NCBI RefSeq assembly: GCF_004023625.1
Contig: NZ_ML137713.1
Location: 1 to 64,000 of the forward strand
Length of the DNA: 64,000 bases
Source of the DNA: Streptomyces cavernae
GTDB taxonomy: Bacteria; Actinomycetota; Actinomycetes; Streptomycetales; Streptomycetaceae
Reading direction: 5' to 3'
A model generated the notes under the pieces. It searched no databases. It saw only the letters and a program-made list of their open reading frames with translations, and was not told the origin of the DNA. Below are positions 18,095-27,200 of this stretch, in pieces (position 1 is the stretch's first letter; each line of letters begins with the position of its first letter). Made by a program: the position numbers and the translations under genes.

Positions 18095-20049
18095 GGCCGG
18101 TCCCCGATCACGCGCACCCGATGGTCGAAGGAGAAGACCAGGGACGGGGGTTCGAGGTCGATGCGGTCGGTCGCGTCGCCGCGTTTGCCGGTCAGGGGGT
18201 CGGCCGGGTGGAGCTGGACCTCGTCGACCAGTTCCACGCCGGGGACGCGCTGGAGGACGGCGAAGACCTCGCCGGACTGCACGGGCCGGCCGAAGGGCCA
18301 GCCGCGGCCGTCGGCGCCGCCGGTCAGCGGGTCGAGGTGGCGGTAGAGGGCGTCGTGCGTCTGGCGGCGGACCCGGTCCGTGTCGATGCCGCGGAACGCG
18401 TGCACCGTGGCGACCACCGTGACGCCCTGGTAGAAGGGCGGACCCACCGCCAACCGGGTACCGATGAGGCGGCGTTCGTCCAGGTAGCGGGTGATGCGCC
18501 TGAGCAGCGCGTCGCCGGGCACCAGTTGCTCGAAGCGCAGTCTGCCGCCAGGGTCGGGCACGGCCTGGGGGACCACCAGCACCCGTACCGCGTACGCCCC
18601 GTGCTCGCCCTCGTCGCCCTCCAGACAGGTGATGCGGGCCGTCTCGGGCGCCGCGCGGCGGGCGAGTTCCTCGTAGTCGCGCAGGGTCACCGCCCGCTCC
18701 TGGGCGCGCAGGGTGATGGGCGCCCTCGTCTTCGCCTCCTCCACCGTCTCGCCGTCGACCCCGCCGCGCGCGGCCTCCCGGTTGACGACCTCGGAGACGT
18801 ACGGGACGGAGGCGCGCAGAACCTGGACGGCGCCGCGGGCGACGTTCCCGGCCCGGCCACCGCCGGTCCGGTACCGCAGGGCGCGGACGACGGCGCCCTT
18901 GGGAGCCACCGCCCCGTACTGGCGCAGGGTGCCGTCGGGCTCCCGTACCGCCGGGCCGAAGGCGATCTCACCGGTGGCGGCGTCCAGGGTGATGTGCCGG
19001 TCGTACGGGGTGGAGGCGGCGAACGACGGGACGACCTCCCAGTCGGTCCAGCCGTCGTGCTCGGCGGTCTGCAGCAGCACCGGAGGGGTGTCGCCCACCA
19101 CGGGCGCGTGGGCCAGCCGCAGCCGCTGCCCGGGCAGACCGGTGGACTCGCCGAGCGCCTCGTCGTAAACGGTCTCGGCGTGCACGGCCGTGGTGGTGCC
19201 GCCGAGGGTGAACGCCTCCGCGGAACGGACGGTCGGGGAGGTCGTGTAGAAGGGCTGGCCGGGCAGCGGCTCGGTGACCCGGCAGCGCAGCCAGCCGGCC
19301 TCCTGCCCGCCGGTGCGGGACAGCGTGTGCCCGCCGGGCACGTGCAGGACCACCTCGCCCGGCCGGTTCAGGCCGCCGGTGCCGTCCCGGTCGACCTCGC
19401 ACTCGCTCCAGCCGTCCTCGGTCCACGCCTCCCAGACCAGCGGCGGCTGCCGCGGGTCCACGCCGACGCCGTCGACCCGGCTGTCCAGCTCCATCCCGAC
19501 CGCGCAGTGCGGCACGGCGGCGCTCAGGCCGAGCAGCAGGCAGTCGCCGGGCCGCGGGGCCTCGGCGAAGCACATCACGTCCTTGCCCTCGACGAGATCG
19601 GCGGTCCGGTCGACGCCGGGCTCACCGCTCAGCTGCACCACGAGGTGCCGCAACTCGCTCGGCACCACGGTCAGTTCGCGCTCGGTGGCGAAGACGGCGG
19701 CCTCCTCGCTCTCGGTGCGCGTGGTGGCGACCTCGGTGCCCACCGGCAGCACGACGGGCTCCTCCTGCGGTGCGGAGAGCCAGAACGTGACGTCCGTACG
19801 GGCCGCGGAGGGCGGGAAGAGGGTGATGCCGACCAGATCCAGGAACGCCAGGTGGTTCTTCTCCGGCACCCGGTTGAGCCGGTAGACGATCTGGTCGGCC
19901 ATGTGGGCGACCGTCTCCACCAGGGTGACGCCCGGGTCGGAGACGTTGTGGTCGGTCCACTCCGGGGCGCGCTGCTGAATGTAGCGCTTGGCGTCGTCGA
20001 CGAACTGCTGGAAGCGGCGGTCGTCGAGGTTCGGGGAGGGCAGGGCCAT
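18091..20049 (-). CDS. eCIS baseplate wedge protein, gp6/J-like (Afp11-type)
   Basis: 652 residues, typical for the putative baseplate assembly family (TIGR02243-like). The N-terminus (DRRFQQFVDDAKRYIQ, then DHNVSDPGVTLVETVAHM) and the C-terminal J-like region (RAQERAVTLRDYEELARRAA) are characteristic. It forms the wedge ring that triggers sheath contraction. Its ATG at 20049 overlaps the gp25 stop (ATGA), and its own stop overlaps the next GTG, so the wedge genes are translationally coupled. Confidence 0.85.
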   Translation of the reverse strand: MALPSPNLDDRRFQQFVDDAKRYIQQRAPEWTDHNVSDPGVTLVETVAHMADQIVYRLNRVPEKNHLAFLDLVGITLFPPSAARTDVTFWLSAPQEEPVVLPVGTEVATTRTESEEAAVFATERELTVVPSELRHLVVQLSGEPGVDRTADLVEGKDVMCFAEAPRPGDCLLLGLSAAVPHCAVGMELDSRVDGVGVDPRQPPLVWEAWTEDGWSECEVDRDGTGGLNRPGEVVLHVPGGHTLSRTGGQEAGWLRCRVTEPLPGQPFYTTSPTVRSAEAFTLGGTTTAVHAETVYDEALGESTGLPGQRLRLAHAPVVGDTPPVLLQTAEHDGWTDWEVVPSFAASTPYDRHITLDAATGEIAFGPAVREPDGTLRQYGAVAPKGAVVRALRYRTGGGRAGNVARGAVQVLRASVPYVSEVVNREAARGGVDGETVEEAKTRAPITLRAQERAVTLRDYEELARRAAPETARITCLEGDEGEHGAYAVRVLVVPQAVPDPGGRLRFEQLVPGDALLRRITRYLDERRLIGTRLAVGPPFYQGVTVVATVHAFRGIDTDRVRRQTHDALYRHLDPLTGGADGRGWPFGRPVQSGEVFAVLQRVPGVELVDEVQLHPADPLTGKRGDATDRIDLEPPSLVFSFDHRVRVIGDRP

Positions 20050-21035
20050 CAGCGGTCGCTTTCAGGGGAGTCGCCCGCGCCGGGGGCGTCGGGCTCCTCG
20101 TGGGAGGGGATGACGTAGAACGGGAAGACCAGGCTGCGCGGGTTGTTGGTGCCGCGGATCGAGTAGCGGACGTCGATGAAGAGCACGCCCTGTTCGGTCT
20201 CGCGGCCGGCGGTCACCTCCACATCGCTCACCTCGATGCGCGGCTCCCAGCGGTCGAGGCTCGTGTAGACCTCGTGCTGGATGCGGCCGGCGGTGGCCTC
20301 GTTGACCGGCGCGAACACCAGGTCGTGGATGGCGCAGCCGAACTCGGGGCGCATCGGCCGCTCGCCCGGGGCGGTCGCCAGGACGAGCCGGATGGCCTCC
20401 TCGATCTCGCGCTCCCCGCTGACCAGGGCGATGCCGCCGGTGGGGCCGATGCGCAGCGGGAAGGCCCAGCCGGATCCGACGAACTGCTCGGCCATCAGTG
20501 GGCCACCCGCCTTCTCCTCGTCGTCGTCATGGTTGTGCTTCCTGCGGTCCTGCTGCTCGTGGTGGTGTCTCTCGCGGTTGTGCTTCTCGCGGGTCCGCCG
20601 GCTGCGGATCTGCTTCTCGCGGGTCCGCCGGCTGCGGATCTGCTTCTCGCGGGTCCGCCGGCTGCGGATCTGCTTCTCGCGGGTCCGCCGGCTGCGGATC
20701 TGCTTCTCGCGGGTCCGCCGGCTGCGGATCTGCTTCTCGCGGGTCCGCCGGCTGCGGATCTGCTTCTCGCGGGTCCGCCGGCTGCGGATCTGCTTCTCGC
20801 GGGTCCGCCGGCTGCGGATCTGCTTCTCGCGGGTCCGCCGGCTGCGGATCTGCTTCTCGCGGGTCCGCCGGCTGCGGATCCGCTTCTCGCGGGTCCGCCG
20901 GCTGCGGATCCGCTTCTCGCGGGTCCGCCGGCTGCGGATCCGCTTCTCGCGGGTCCGCTGGTTACGGATCTGCTTCTCGCGGGTCCGCTCGTTGCGGATC
21001 TGCTCCGCGGGTCCGGTGAGCGTCTCGGCCGTCAC
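20049..21035 (-). CDS. eCIS gp25-like baseplate protein with a 180-residue basic repeat extension
   Basis: The conserved gp25/Afp9 core is residues 181-328 (MAEQFVGSGWAFPLRIG, EREIEEAIRLVLATAPGERP, MRPEFGCAIHDLVFAP, FIDVRYSIRGTNNPRSLVFP). In front lies an in-frame stretch of about 14 decapeptides of the form IRSRRTREKQ, then a His/Asp-rich linker. The GTG at 21035 overlaps the spike gene stop by four bases, as at nearly every junction in this operon, which favours translation of the extension. The alternative start is the ATG at 20495 (residue 181), whose ribosome site is weak. If translated, the extension is highly basic and probably helical. In other contractile loci a PAAR tip gene can lie here; none is present. 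Confidence 0.75.
   Translation of the reverse strand: MTAETLTGPAEQIRNERTREKQIRNQRTREKRIRSRRTREKRIRSRRTREKRIRSRRTREKQIRSRRTREKQIRSRRTREKQIRSRRTREKQIRSRRTREKQIRSRRTREKQIRSRRTREKQIRSRRTREKQIRSRRTREKQIRSRRTREKHNRERHHHEQQDRRKHNHDDDEEKAGGPLMAEQFVGSGWAFPLRIGPTGGIALVSGEREIEEAIRLVLATAPGERPMRPEFGCAIHDLVFAPVNEATAGRIQHEVYTSLDRWEPRIEVSDVEVTAGRETEQGVLFIDVRYSIRGTNNPRSLVFPFYVIPSHEEPDAPGAGDSPESDR
20581..21000. repeat. 30-bp minisatellite, 14 copies
   Basis: Fourteen head-to-tail 30-base units. Ten (20581-20880) are identical, two (20881-20940) differ in the first base, and the last two (20941-21000) have diverged. A partial copy follows at 21001. As 30 is divisible by three, every frame stays open on both strands; only the leftward frame joins known genes. 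The near-identity of ten units suggests recent expansion. The divergent copies at the right end are probably the oldest. Confidence 0.95.
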
Positions 21036-22909
21036 GGGATCGGATACGGCTTGTTGTTGACCGTGACGATGCCCATGAGGCCGACGTTGAGCGCGCGAAC
21101 GCCCACCTGCCCGACGGAGTTGATCTGGACGGTCCCGGCCGCCTTGAGGCTGAGGGCACCCACCGCGTCCACCGCCACGGCCCCGCCGAGCGACTTGACG
21201 TTGACCGTGCGGCCCTGGAGGTCGAGCAGACCGCCGCTCTTGATGGTCAGCTTGCGCCGCGCGCTCAGCGTGAGGTCGGTGCCGGCCTCCACCGACACCG
21301 ATCTGCCGCCCTTGATGCTGACCGTGCCCTTGCTGTCCACGGTGATCTCGGTCTTGGTGCGGTCGAGGTTGATGGTCAGACTGCCGTCACCGCTGACCAC
21401 GCGCACACCCTGCTTGCGGGCGCCGGTGGTCTGGCTGAGCAGGTCGACACGGTTGCCCTGCCGGTCGGACAGGGTGTGCCGGATCGCCTTCTTCCGCAGC
21501 CCGTCGTGCAGCGGGACGTCCTTGACGACGGTCGGGTTGTCCTTGCCGTTGTAGAGGCCGCCGATGACGAAGGGGTGGTCCAGCGCACCCCGGTCGAAGG
21601 CGACGAGGACCTCGTCGTCCACGTCCAGCGGGAAGATCCCGCCGCCGCCCTTGCCGCCCCACTGCGTCACCCGGGTCCAGTCGCTCTCGTACTGGTCGTC
21701 CAGCCAGGGGAACTGGAGCTTGACCCGCCCCTGCATGTCCGGATCCTGGACGTTGGTGACGATGGCGTTGGCCACGCTGGGCAGGCGTGGTTCGGCGGCC
21801 GAGCCGCCCCCGGAGGCCAGCCCGTACAGCGAGCGCCACTGGCGTCCGGTGAAGGTCACCCAGCTCTCGTAGTGCTGCCCGTCGCCGAAGACGTGCCGTA
21901 CGGACGTGGCGGTGTACTTGCCCTGGAAGGGGTCTCCGACGTCGGTCAGCGTGACCGGGACGCCGGGCCGCAGTTTGGGGTTGCCGCGCACGGCCACCTC
22001 GAGTTCGGCGAACGACGAGGTCACGTCGTCGGAGAGCGAGTCCGCGGCGAACTTGACCTCGGCCTGCTTGTCGTAGGGCGTGCCGGTCTCGACCAGCGTG
22101 GAGGTCTTGAACTTCCTGGCGGCCTCGCCCGGGGCGGTACCGATGCTGATCCCGGCGTTCTTGGTCGCGAGCGACAGGGACGTGAGCTTCTTCTTCGTGG
22201 TGGTGTCCCAGCCGCGCGCCTCGACCTTGCCGACCTGGTCGGCGGCGGTGACGGCGGCCCGCAGCCGCAGGATGTCCCGGCGGGCCTGGAGCACGAAGGG
22301 ACTCCGGTCGCCGTCCGTACCGACCGCGGGCGCCCCGGAGGCCGGCTTTGGCTTGGCGAACTCGAACTTCCCCTTCGCGTTCACCGACATGACCACGCCG
22401 TTCTCGTCGGCGAGCCGGGAGAGGAAGTCCCAGTCGGTGACGTTGGCCTGGCTGATGAACTCGTACACGTTCTTCGTCGCGTCGATCGCACCGAGGGGGA
22501 GACCGTCCTCCTTGGCCAGCTTGCGGGCGATGTCGGACGCGCTCTGGTTCTTGTACGCGGCCACCCGGCGCCGACGCACCAGGCGGTGCCCGGCGTCGTA
22601 GCCGCGGACGACGGTGAACGTGCCGGTGCCGTCGTAGTCCGCCTCCAGGCCGGTGACCTCGCCGGTCAGCAGCGGGTCGGAGGCTCCCTGGCCATCGGCG
22701 ATCGGCGTCAGCACCACCTTGGTCCCGAACCTGATGCCCAGCTCGCCGAGGATCTCCCGGTCCGGGTCCCGGAAGGTGAGCCGGAACGCGGCGGGCACCC
22801 CGGCGCCCTGGTCGACCCAGCCGTCGACGAGCATCGGGGCGTAGTCCGGCGGCAGCGGCTTGCCGTCGATGGTCACCTGGATGAGCGTGGAGTACGCGGG
22901 CTGCACCAT
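21032..22909 (-). CDS. eCIS spike protein, VgrG-like (gp27/gp5, Afp8-type)
   Basis: 625 residues. The N-terminal hub domains (about 1-330) begin MVQPAYSTLIQVTIDG and include LAKEDGLPLGAI and VTDWDFLSRLADENG. The OB-fold gp5-like part includes VTNVQDPDMQGRVKLQFPWL, followed by a GILDPHFV-like stretch (DHPFVIGGLYNGKDNP). The C-terminal end is a short beta-helix (SVEAGTDLTLSA, LQGRTVNVKSLGGAVAV). It would form the trimeric needle at the tube tip. It starts at 22909, overlapping the LysM gene stop (ATGA). The end reads NNKPYPIP, with no PAAR extension. Confidence 0.9.
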   Translation of the reverse strand: MVQPAYSTLIQVTIDGKPLPPDYAPMLVDGWVDQGAGVPAAFRLTFRDPDREILGELGIRFGTKVVLTPIADGQGASDPLLTGEVTGLEADYDGTGTFTVVRGYDAGHRLVRRRRVAAYKNQSASDIARKLAKEDGLPLGAIDATKNVYEFISQANVTDWDFLSRLADENGVVMSVNAKGKFEFAKPKPASGAPAVGTDGDRSPFVLQARRDILRLRAAVTAADQVGKVEARGWDTTTKKKLTSLSLATKNAGISIGTAPGEAARKFKTSTLVETGTPYDKQAEVKFAADSLSDDVTSSFAELEVAVRGNPKLRPGVPVTLTDVGDPFQGKYTATSVRHVFGDGQHYESWVTFTGRQWRSLYGLASGGGSAAEPRLPSVANAIVTNVQDPDMQGRVKLQFPWLDDQYESDWTRVTQWGGKGGGGIFPLDVDDEVLVAFDRGALDHPFVIGGLYNGKDNPTVVKDVPLHDGLRKKAIRHTLSDRQGNRVDLLSQTTGARKQGVRVVSGDGSLTINLDRTKTEITVDSKGTVSIKGGRSVSVEAGTDLTLSARRKLTIKSGGLLDLQGRTVNVKSLGGAVAVDAVGALSLKAAGTVQINSVGQVGVRALNVGLMGIVTVNNKPYPIP

Positions 22910-23631
22910 CAGGAACGCACCTCCTCGGCCGACGGCAGCAGGAGTTCCGTGCCGGACGGCAGTACGGCCGGGTCGTCGATGCCGTTGGCCTCGGCGATGG
23001 CCCGCCACGCGGCGGCGTCGCCGTACTCACGCCAGGCCAGCGACTGCAGCGAGTCGCCCGCGACGACGCGGTGCACGCGCTGCGCCGTGAGCGCGCCCGA
23101 GGTCGGATTCTGCCCCTTGGCCTTGCTGGGGATCTCGTGCAGCGTCACCTGACAGGTGGCCCGGATCGGCACCCCCGTCGTGCCGAACAGCGAGTACGTC
23201 GCCTCCACGGAACTCACGTACGCGGTGAAGCGGGCCGTGGAGAACGAGCCCCACTGGAACACCACCCAGGGCGGCGAGGGCTGCTTGGCGGCGATGCTCT
23301 TCGTGGTCACCTCGCAGCACGCCATCAGTGACTCCACCTTCTTCAGCACCGAGTTGCTGTTCGGGTCGAGGGACGAGTCCAGGAAGATCTCGACCGTCAT
23401 CTCCCTGGGCTCGGGCCCCATGAACTCCGGGACGTTGCCGTCGCGCACCGCCGCGGTGGGCGTCGTCTTCCACTGGGCGCGGCGGCTCAGCGTCAGCTGC
23501 GCCGGATTGAAGTCGAGCTTGAACGTCTTGATCAGCGCGCCCGGGGTGGTGCTGGTGCCGACCGGCGGCTCGTGGATGGCCAGCGTGGCGCGCACCAGGC
23601 TCTTGCCGGCGCCCTTGCTCCCTTTTGCCAT
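22909..23631 (-). CDS. eCIS LysM-domain hub protein (gp53/Afp7-like)
   Basis: 240 residues. Residues 1-175 match the tail-hub type (FKLDFNPAQLTLSRRAQW, FQWGSFSTARFTAYVSSVEATYSLF). The last about 55 form a LysM domain (HRVVAGDSLQSLAWREYGDAA... DDPAVLPSGTELLLP). In phage gp53-like proteins the LysM fold serves assembly inside the baseplate instead of murein binding. The start is the ATG at 23631. The gene is 17 bases after the tube gene and overlaps the spike gene by four bases. Confidence 0.88.
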   Translation of the reverse strand: MAKGSKGAGKSLVRATLAIHEPPVGTSTTPGALIKTFKLDFNPAQLTLSRRAQWKTTPTAAVRDGNVPEFMGPEPREMTVEIFLDSSLDPNSNSVLKKVESLMACCEVTTKSIAAKQPSPPWVVFQWGSFSTARFTAYVSSVEATYSLFGTTGVPIRATCQVTLHEIPSKAKGQNPTSGALTAQRVHRVVAGDSLQSLAWREYGDAAAWRAIAEANGIDDPAVLPSGTELLLPSAEEVRS

Positions 23632-23648
23632 GGCTGTGGTCCCGCCCC

Positions 23649-24074
23649 TCAGTCCGTGAACCCGTGGTGGGTGATCTCCAGGACCTCCGTGGCGACGGCC
23701 GGGCTGGCCGGGTCCAGGGAGGGGCCCTGCCAGCTGACCGGCAGTACGTCGATCAGCCCCCAGCGGGCCACCTCCGAACCGTCCGCGCGCAACGCGGCGA
23801 TCTGCGCGGTCGGCCGCTTGACCCCGGTGGTCACGGAGGAGATCCAGGCCGCGACCTTGGTGGTGTCCGGGGTCAGCGGGCGGGTCAGCCGGATGGTGGA
23901 GAAGGTGACGCGCGTCGGAAGCTGCCACACGAACCCGTTGTTGCCGCCCTCCTGGTGCTGCTCGATCTCCACCGCGGACGAGAGCCCTTCGCACCCGTTG
24001 AAGTAACCGAGGCTCTCGCCGTCGATGGTCAGGGTGAAGAAGATGGTGGAGCCCGGGTCGAGATCGCGGGACAT
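23649..24074 (-). CDS. eCIS tube initiator protein (gp19-like, Afp5-type)
   Basis: 141 residues of the T4 gp19-like inner-tube family. Diagnostic stretches are FFTLTIDGESLGYFNGCEGLSSAVEIEQH and the ending VLEITHHGFTD, shortened here for display. It is a second tube paralogue beside the one at 28835-29278. Its position next to the hub and spike genes suggests it makes the first tube ring at the baseplate. It follows a 187-base gap containing the heptamer repeats, so it may have its own promoter or leader. Confidence 0.88.
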   Translation of the reverse strand: MSRDLDPGSTIFFTLTIDGESLGYFNGCEGLSSAVEIEQHQEGGNNGFVWQLPTRVTFSTIRLTRPLTPDTTKVAAWISSVTTGVKRPTAQIAALRADGSEVARWGLIDVLPVSWQGPSLDPASPAVATEVLEITHHGFTD

Positions 24075-24138
24075 CGGGGCCGGCCTTTCTGCGGACGTCG
24101 GTGGTGCGGGGCGGTGCGGGCGGTGCGGGGTCGTTCTC

Positions 24139-24187
24139 GGGTCGTGGGTCGTGGGTCGTGGGTCGTGGGTTGTGGGGCGTGGGTCGT
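24139..24187 (+). repeat. Seven tandem GGGTCGT heptamers
   Basis: Seven consecutive 7-base units, five perfect and two with single changes, followed by looser GGTCGTG and GTTGTGA words to about 24240. They lie in the only sizeable gap of the leftward eCIS operon, just upstream of the tube-initiator gene, and would appear as ACGACCC repeats in its leader RNA. Confidence 0.85.
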
Positions 24188-24261
24188 CGGTCGGGGTCGT
24201 GAGTCGTGGGCTGTGCGTTGTGAGTTGTGAGTTGTGGTCGTCGGGTGCCGGTGGCGGCGAG

Positions 24262-27200
24262 TCAGCGGCGGGGGTCGCGGAGCTTGCCGATCCGCTCCCG
24301 GTCGAGCCGCAGTTCGGTACGGACCAGCCGGGTGATCCGGCCGACCAGCCGGTGCGTCAGCTCGTCGAGTTGGAAGTCGGTCAGGGAGCGGGGGTCGAAG
24401 TGGCCCTTGGCGACCGGGGTGTCCCCGGTCGGGGGTTCGCCGGGGGCGGGTGTCGGGGGCGGGTCATCGGCGGAGCCGGACCCGGACGAGCCGCGCGACG
24501 AGGTGCCGCGGGCCGAGACGGGCGAAACGGCCGTGGTGGTCGTGGCGGGCGCAGGCAGCGGCGGACGGCCCGTGTCCCGCTGTATGGGTGCGGGTGCCGG
24601 GGCGGGTGCGGGTGCGGAGGCGTTGGCGCGGATGTTTCCGGGGCCGTTGCCGGATGCCTGGGGCGTCCTGGGCGCGGCAGCCGCTTGCCGCTGGACAACT
24701 GGCGGGGCTGCAAAGGTACTTGACCGGAGTGGGGCCTGCGGGATCGTCCCGGGGGTCACGAGGGGCGGGGCGGCCGAGAGGAGGGGCACGGCACGGCCGA
24801 CGGGAGTCCTGGGGGCCACGGCCCGCTGAACCGCCGGTGCGGTGCCCGGCGCGGAGCGGCGCAGCGGGACGGCGGCCGGGGGCGTCCGTTGCGGCCCGGC
24901 GGGGGGCGCCGCGGGCGCCAGGGCGGGGGCGAGGGCACGAGCGGGGGTCAGGCCACGCACGGGGGCGCCCGTCGCGGACGCGTGCCCACCGTTCTCCGCG
25001 GGGGCGATCCTCGTGGCGCGCTGTACGGCATGCGGGTCGGTGGCCGGGGCCCGTAGCGGTACGGCCGGAGGCCGGTGGGGCCGTTCCGCCGGTGCCGGTG
25101 CCGGTATCGGCGCGGGCGCGGGCGTCGGAGTTCCGGGGGTCCGCGTGCCCGGTCCGGGCGTACGGTCCGGTGCCGCGGGAGTACGGTCCGGTGCCGTTCC
25201 CTGACGCACCGCCGCCGCGCGCTGGACGGCGGGCGGCCCGGAGAGGGGTTTCGCGCCCGCGGGCGGGGCGGACAGGGTAGCACCGAGCAGGGGGCGCTGC
25301 GGCGGGTGGCTCGCGGCGACGGTGGGATTCGTGGGCCGGTCCGGGGAGTTCGGCGGGGCCGAAGGAAGCGAGGTCGGTGGGGTGGCCGTGGCGACGGGGG
25401 GCCGGGCCCCCGGGCCGGAGGTGGACACGTTCCCCGAGGTCGGCGCACCGAGGCCCATGCGCCGGACCGGGCCGGAGGCGCTCCGCTGCACCGGGCGCGG
25501 ACCCGCGACGGACGGCGCGCCCGGCGGAACCGGGGTGGCGGGGCCGCCCCGACCCCGGCCGGAGACAACCGGGTTGGCGGCGGCAGCCGTCCCGGCCGGG
25601 GCGCCGGGGCTGGTCGCCGTACCGGTGGAACCGGCTCCCGGGTCGCCGATGCCGGTCGTACGTGTGCGGCTGGGAGGGGTCGCCGTGCCGACAGGGCCGA
25701 CAGTCGGTCCGCCCGGGCGGGTCGCTCGGATGCCGTGGTCGGTTGTCGGGTGGACGGGGCCGGGGGCGGGGTCACCGGGGCCGGTCGCGGTACCGGCGGG
25801 GCCGGTTGCGGCGGCTGAGTCCGCGGTCCGGCTGGAACCGGTCGTCGTCCGTTGGACGTTGACCGCCGGGCTGCCGGAGTGAGCCGCCGGGCCGCCCGGG
25901 TCGGCCACCGCGTCCCTGGGACCGGTCGCCGCTCCGAGGGAAGCCGTCGACGTGCCACTGGAGCCGATGAGAGCCCGCCGCACACCGACCACCGCGTCGC
26001 GCGGGCCGGACTCCCTGTTGCGCGGGCCGGACTCCCTGTCGCTCGGGCCGGACTCCCTGTTGCTCGGGACGGACTGCCTGTTGCTCGGGACGGACTGCCT
26101 GTTGCTCGGGCCGCCCGCAGTGACGCTCGAGCCGACTGCCGTGCTGCTAGGGCCGGTTGCCGTGCCGTGCGGGCTGTCCGCTGTCCTGCTGGGTCCATGT
26201 GCTGTGTGGCCGGGGCCGGTTGCCGTGCGGCTCCGGCCGACTGTCATGTTGCTCGGTTCAGTTGTAGTGCCGCCCGGGCCGACTCCCGTGTCGCTGGGCC
26301 CGGTTGCTGTGCCGCTCGGGCCCCTGTTCGCCGTCCTGCTCTGCCCATCCGCCGTGCGACCGAGGCCCCCCGCCACGCGGCTGGGGCCGTCGCCGGTCCT
26401 GCTGGGACCCGTGTTCGTCCCGGTAGGGCCGGTCGTCATGCTGTTGCCCAGGGTGGTGGTCGCCTTCTGGACGCGGGCCGTCCCCGCATTGCCGGTACCG
26501 GTGGTCGTCGTGTCAGAGGCGGTGGTCGTTGCGGCCTGCCCGGACGTCGTGCCGCTGGGGCCGGTCGTCGCCCGTTGGACGTTCAGCCCTGCGTTGCCGG
26601 GCATGGCCGCTGCGATGTCGCGACCGGCGGTCGTCTTGGCACGCTCGACGGCCGAGCCACGAGAGTCGACGGCCGAGCCACGAGAGTCGGTCGCCGAGCC
26701 ACGAGAGTCGGTCGACGCGGACCGGGAGTCGGTCCCCGCGCCCCGGGAGTCGGTCCCCGCGCCCCAAGAGTCGGTCCCCGCGCCCCGGGAGTCGGTCGTC
26801 GCCCGTCCGGCATCGGCCCCCGCCTTGCCGGACGCGGCACGCGGGGCATCAGGCCTGACGGTAGCGGCGCCGTCGGGGCCGGGCGACCTGTCGGCGGGGG
26901 CGCCGGTCGCCGCCCCGGCGCCGACGCCGGTTGTACGCGTGCCGATGGGAGCGGTCGCACGGTCGGCCGTCGATCCGGGCGGGCGGGTTGCCTTGGCACC
27001 GCGTTCGGTTGTCGGGGGTACGCGGCCGGGGCCCGGGTTGCCGGGGCCGAATGCCGTACCGACGGGGCCACTTGTACCGGGCGCGGACGCTGTGCTGCCG
27101 GAACCGATCGTCGCCCGTTGGACGTTGACCGCCGCGCTGCCGGAACCGGTCGTCGCCCGTTGGACGTTGACCGCCGCGCTGCCGGAACCGGTCGTCGCCC

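Noticed and set aside
20100..21554. 484-codon rightward frame with LLLAGPPAAD repeats
   Set aside because: It is generated by the 30-bp minisatellite, which is open in all frames; it is antisense to gp25 and the spike gene and joins no known domain.
21032..22909. PAAR domain at the end of the spike protein
   Set aside because: The spike ends with a short beta-helix and NNKPYPIP; no PAAR motif pattern is seen there or in nearby frames.
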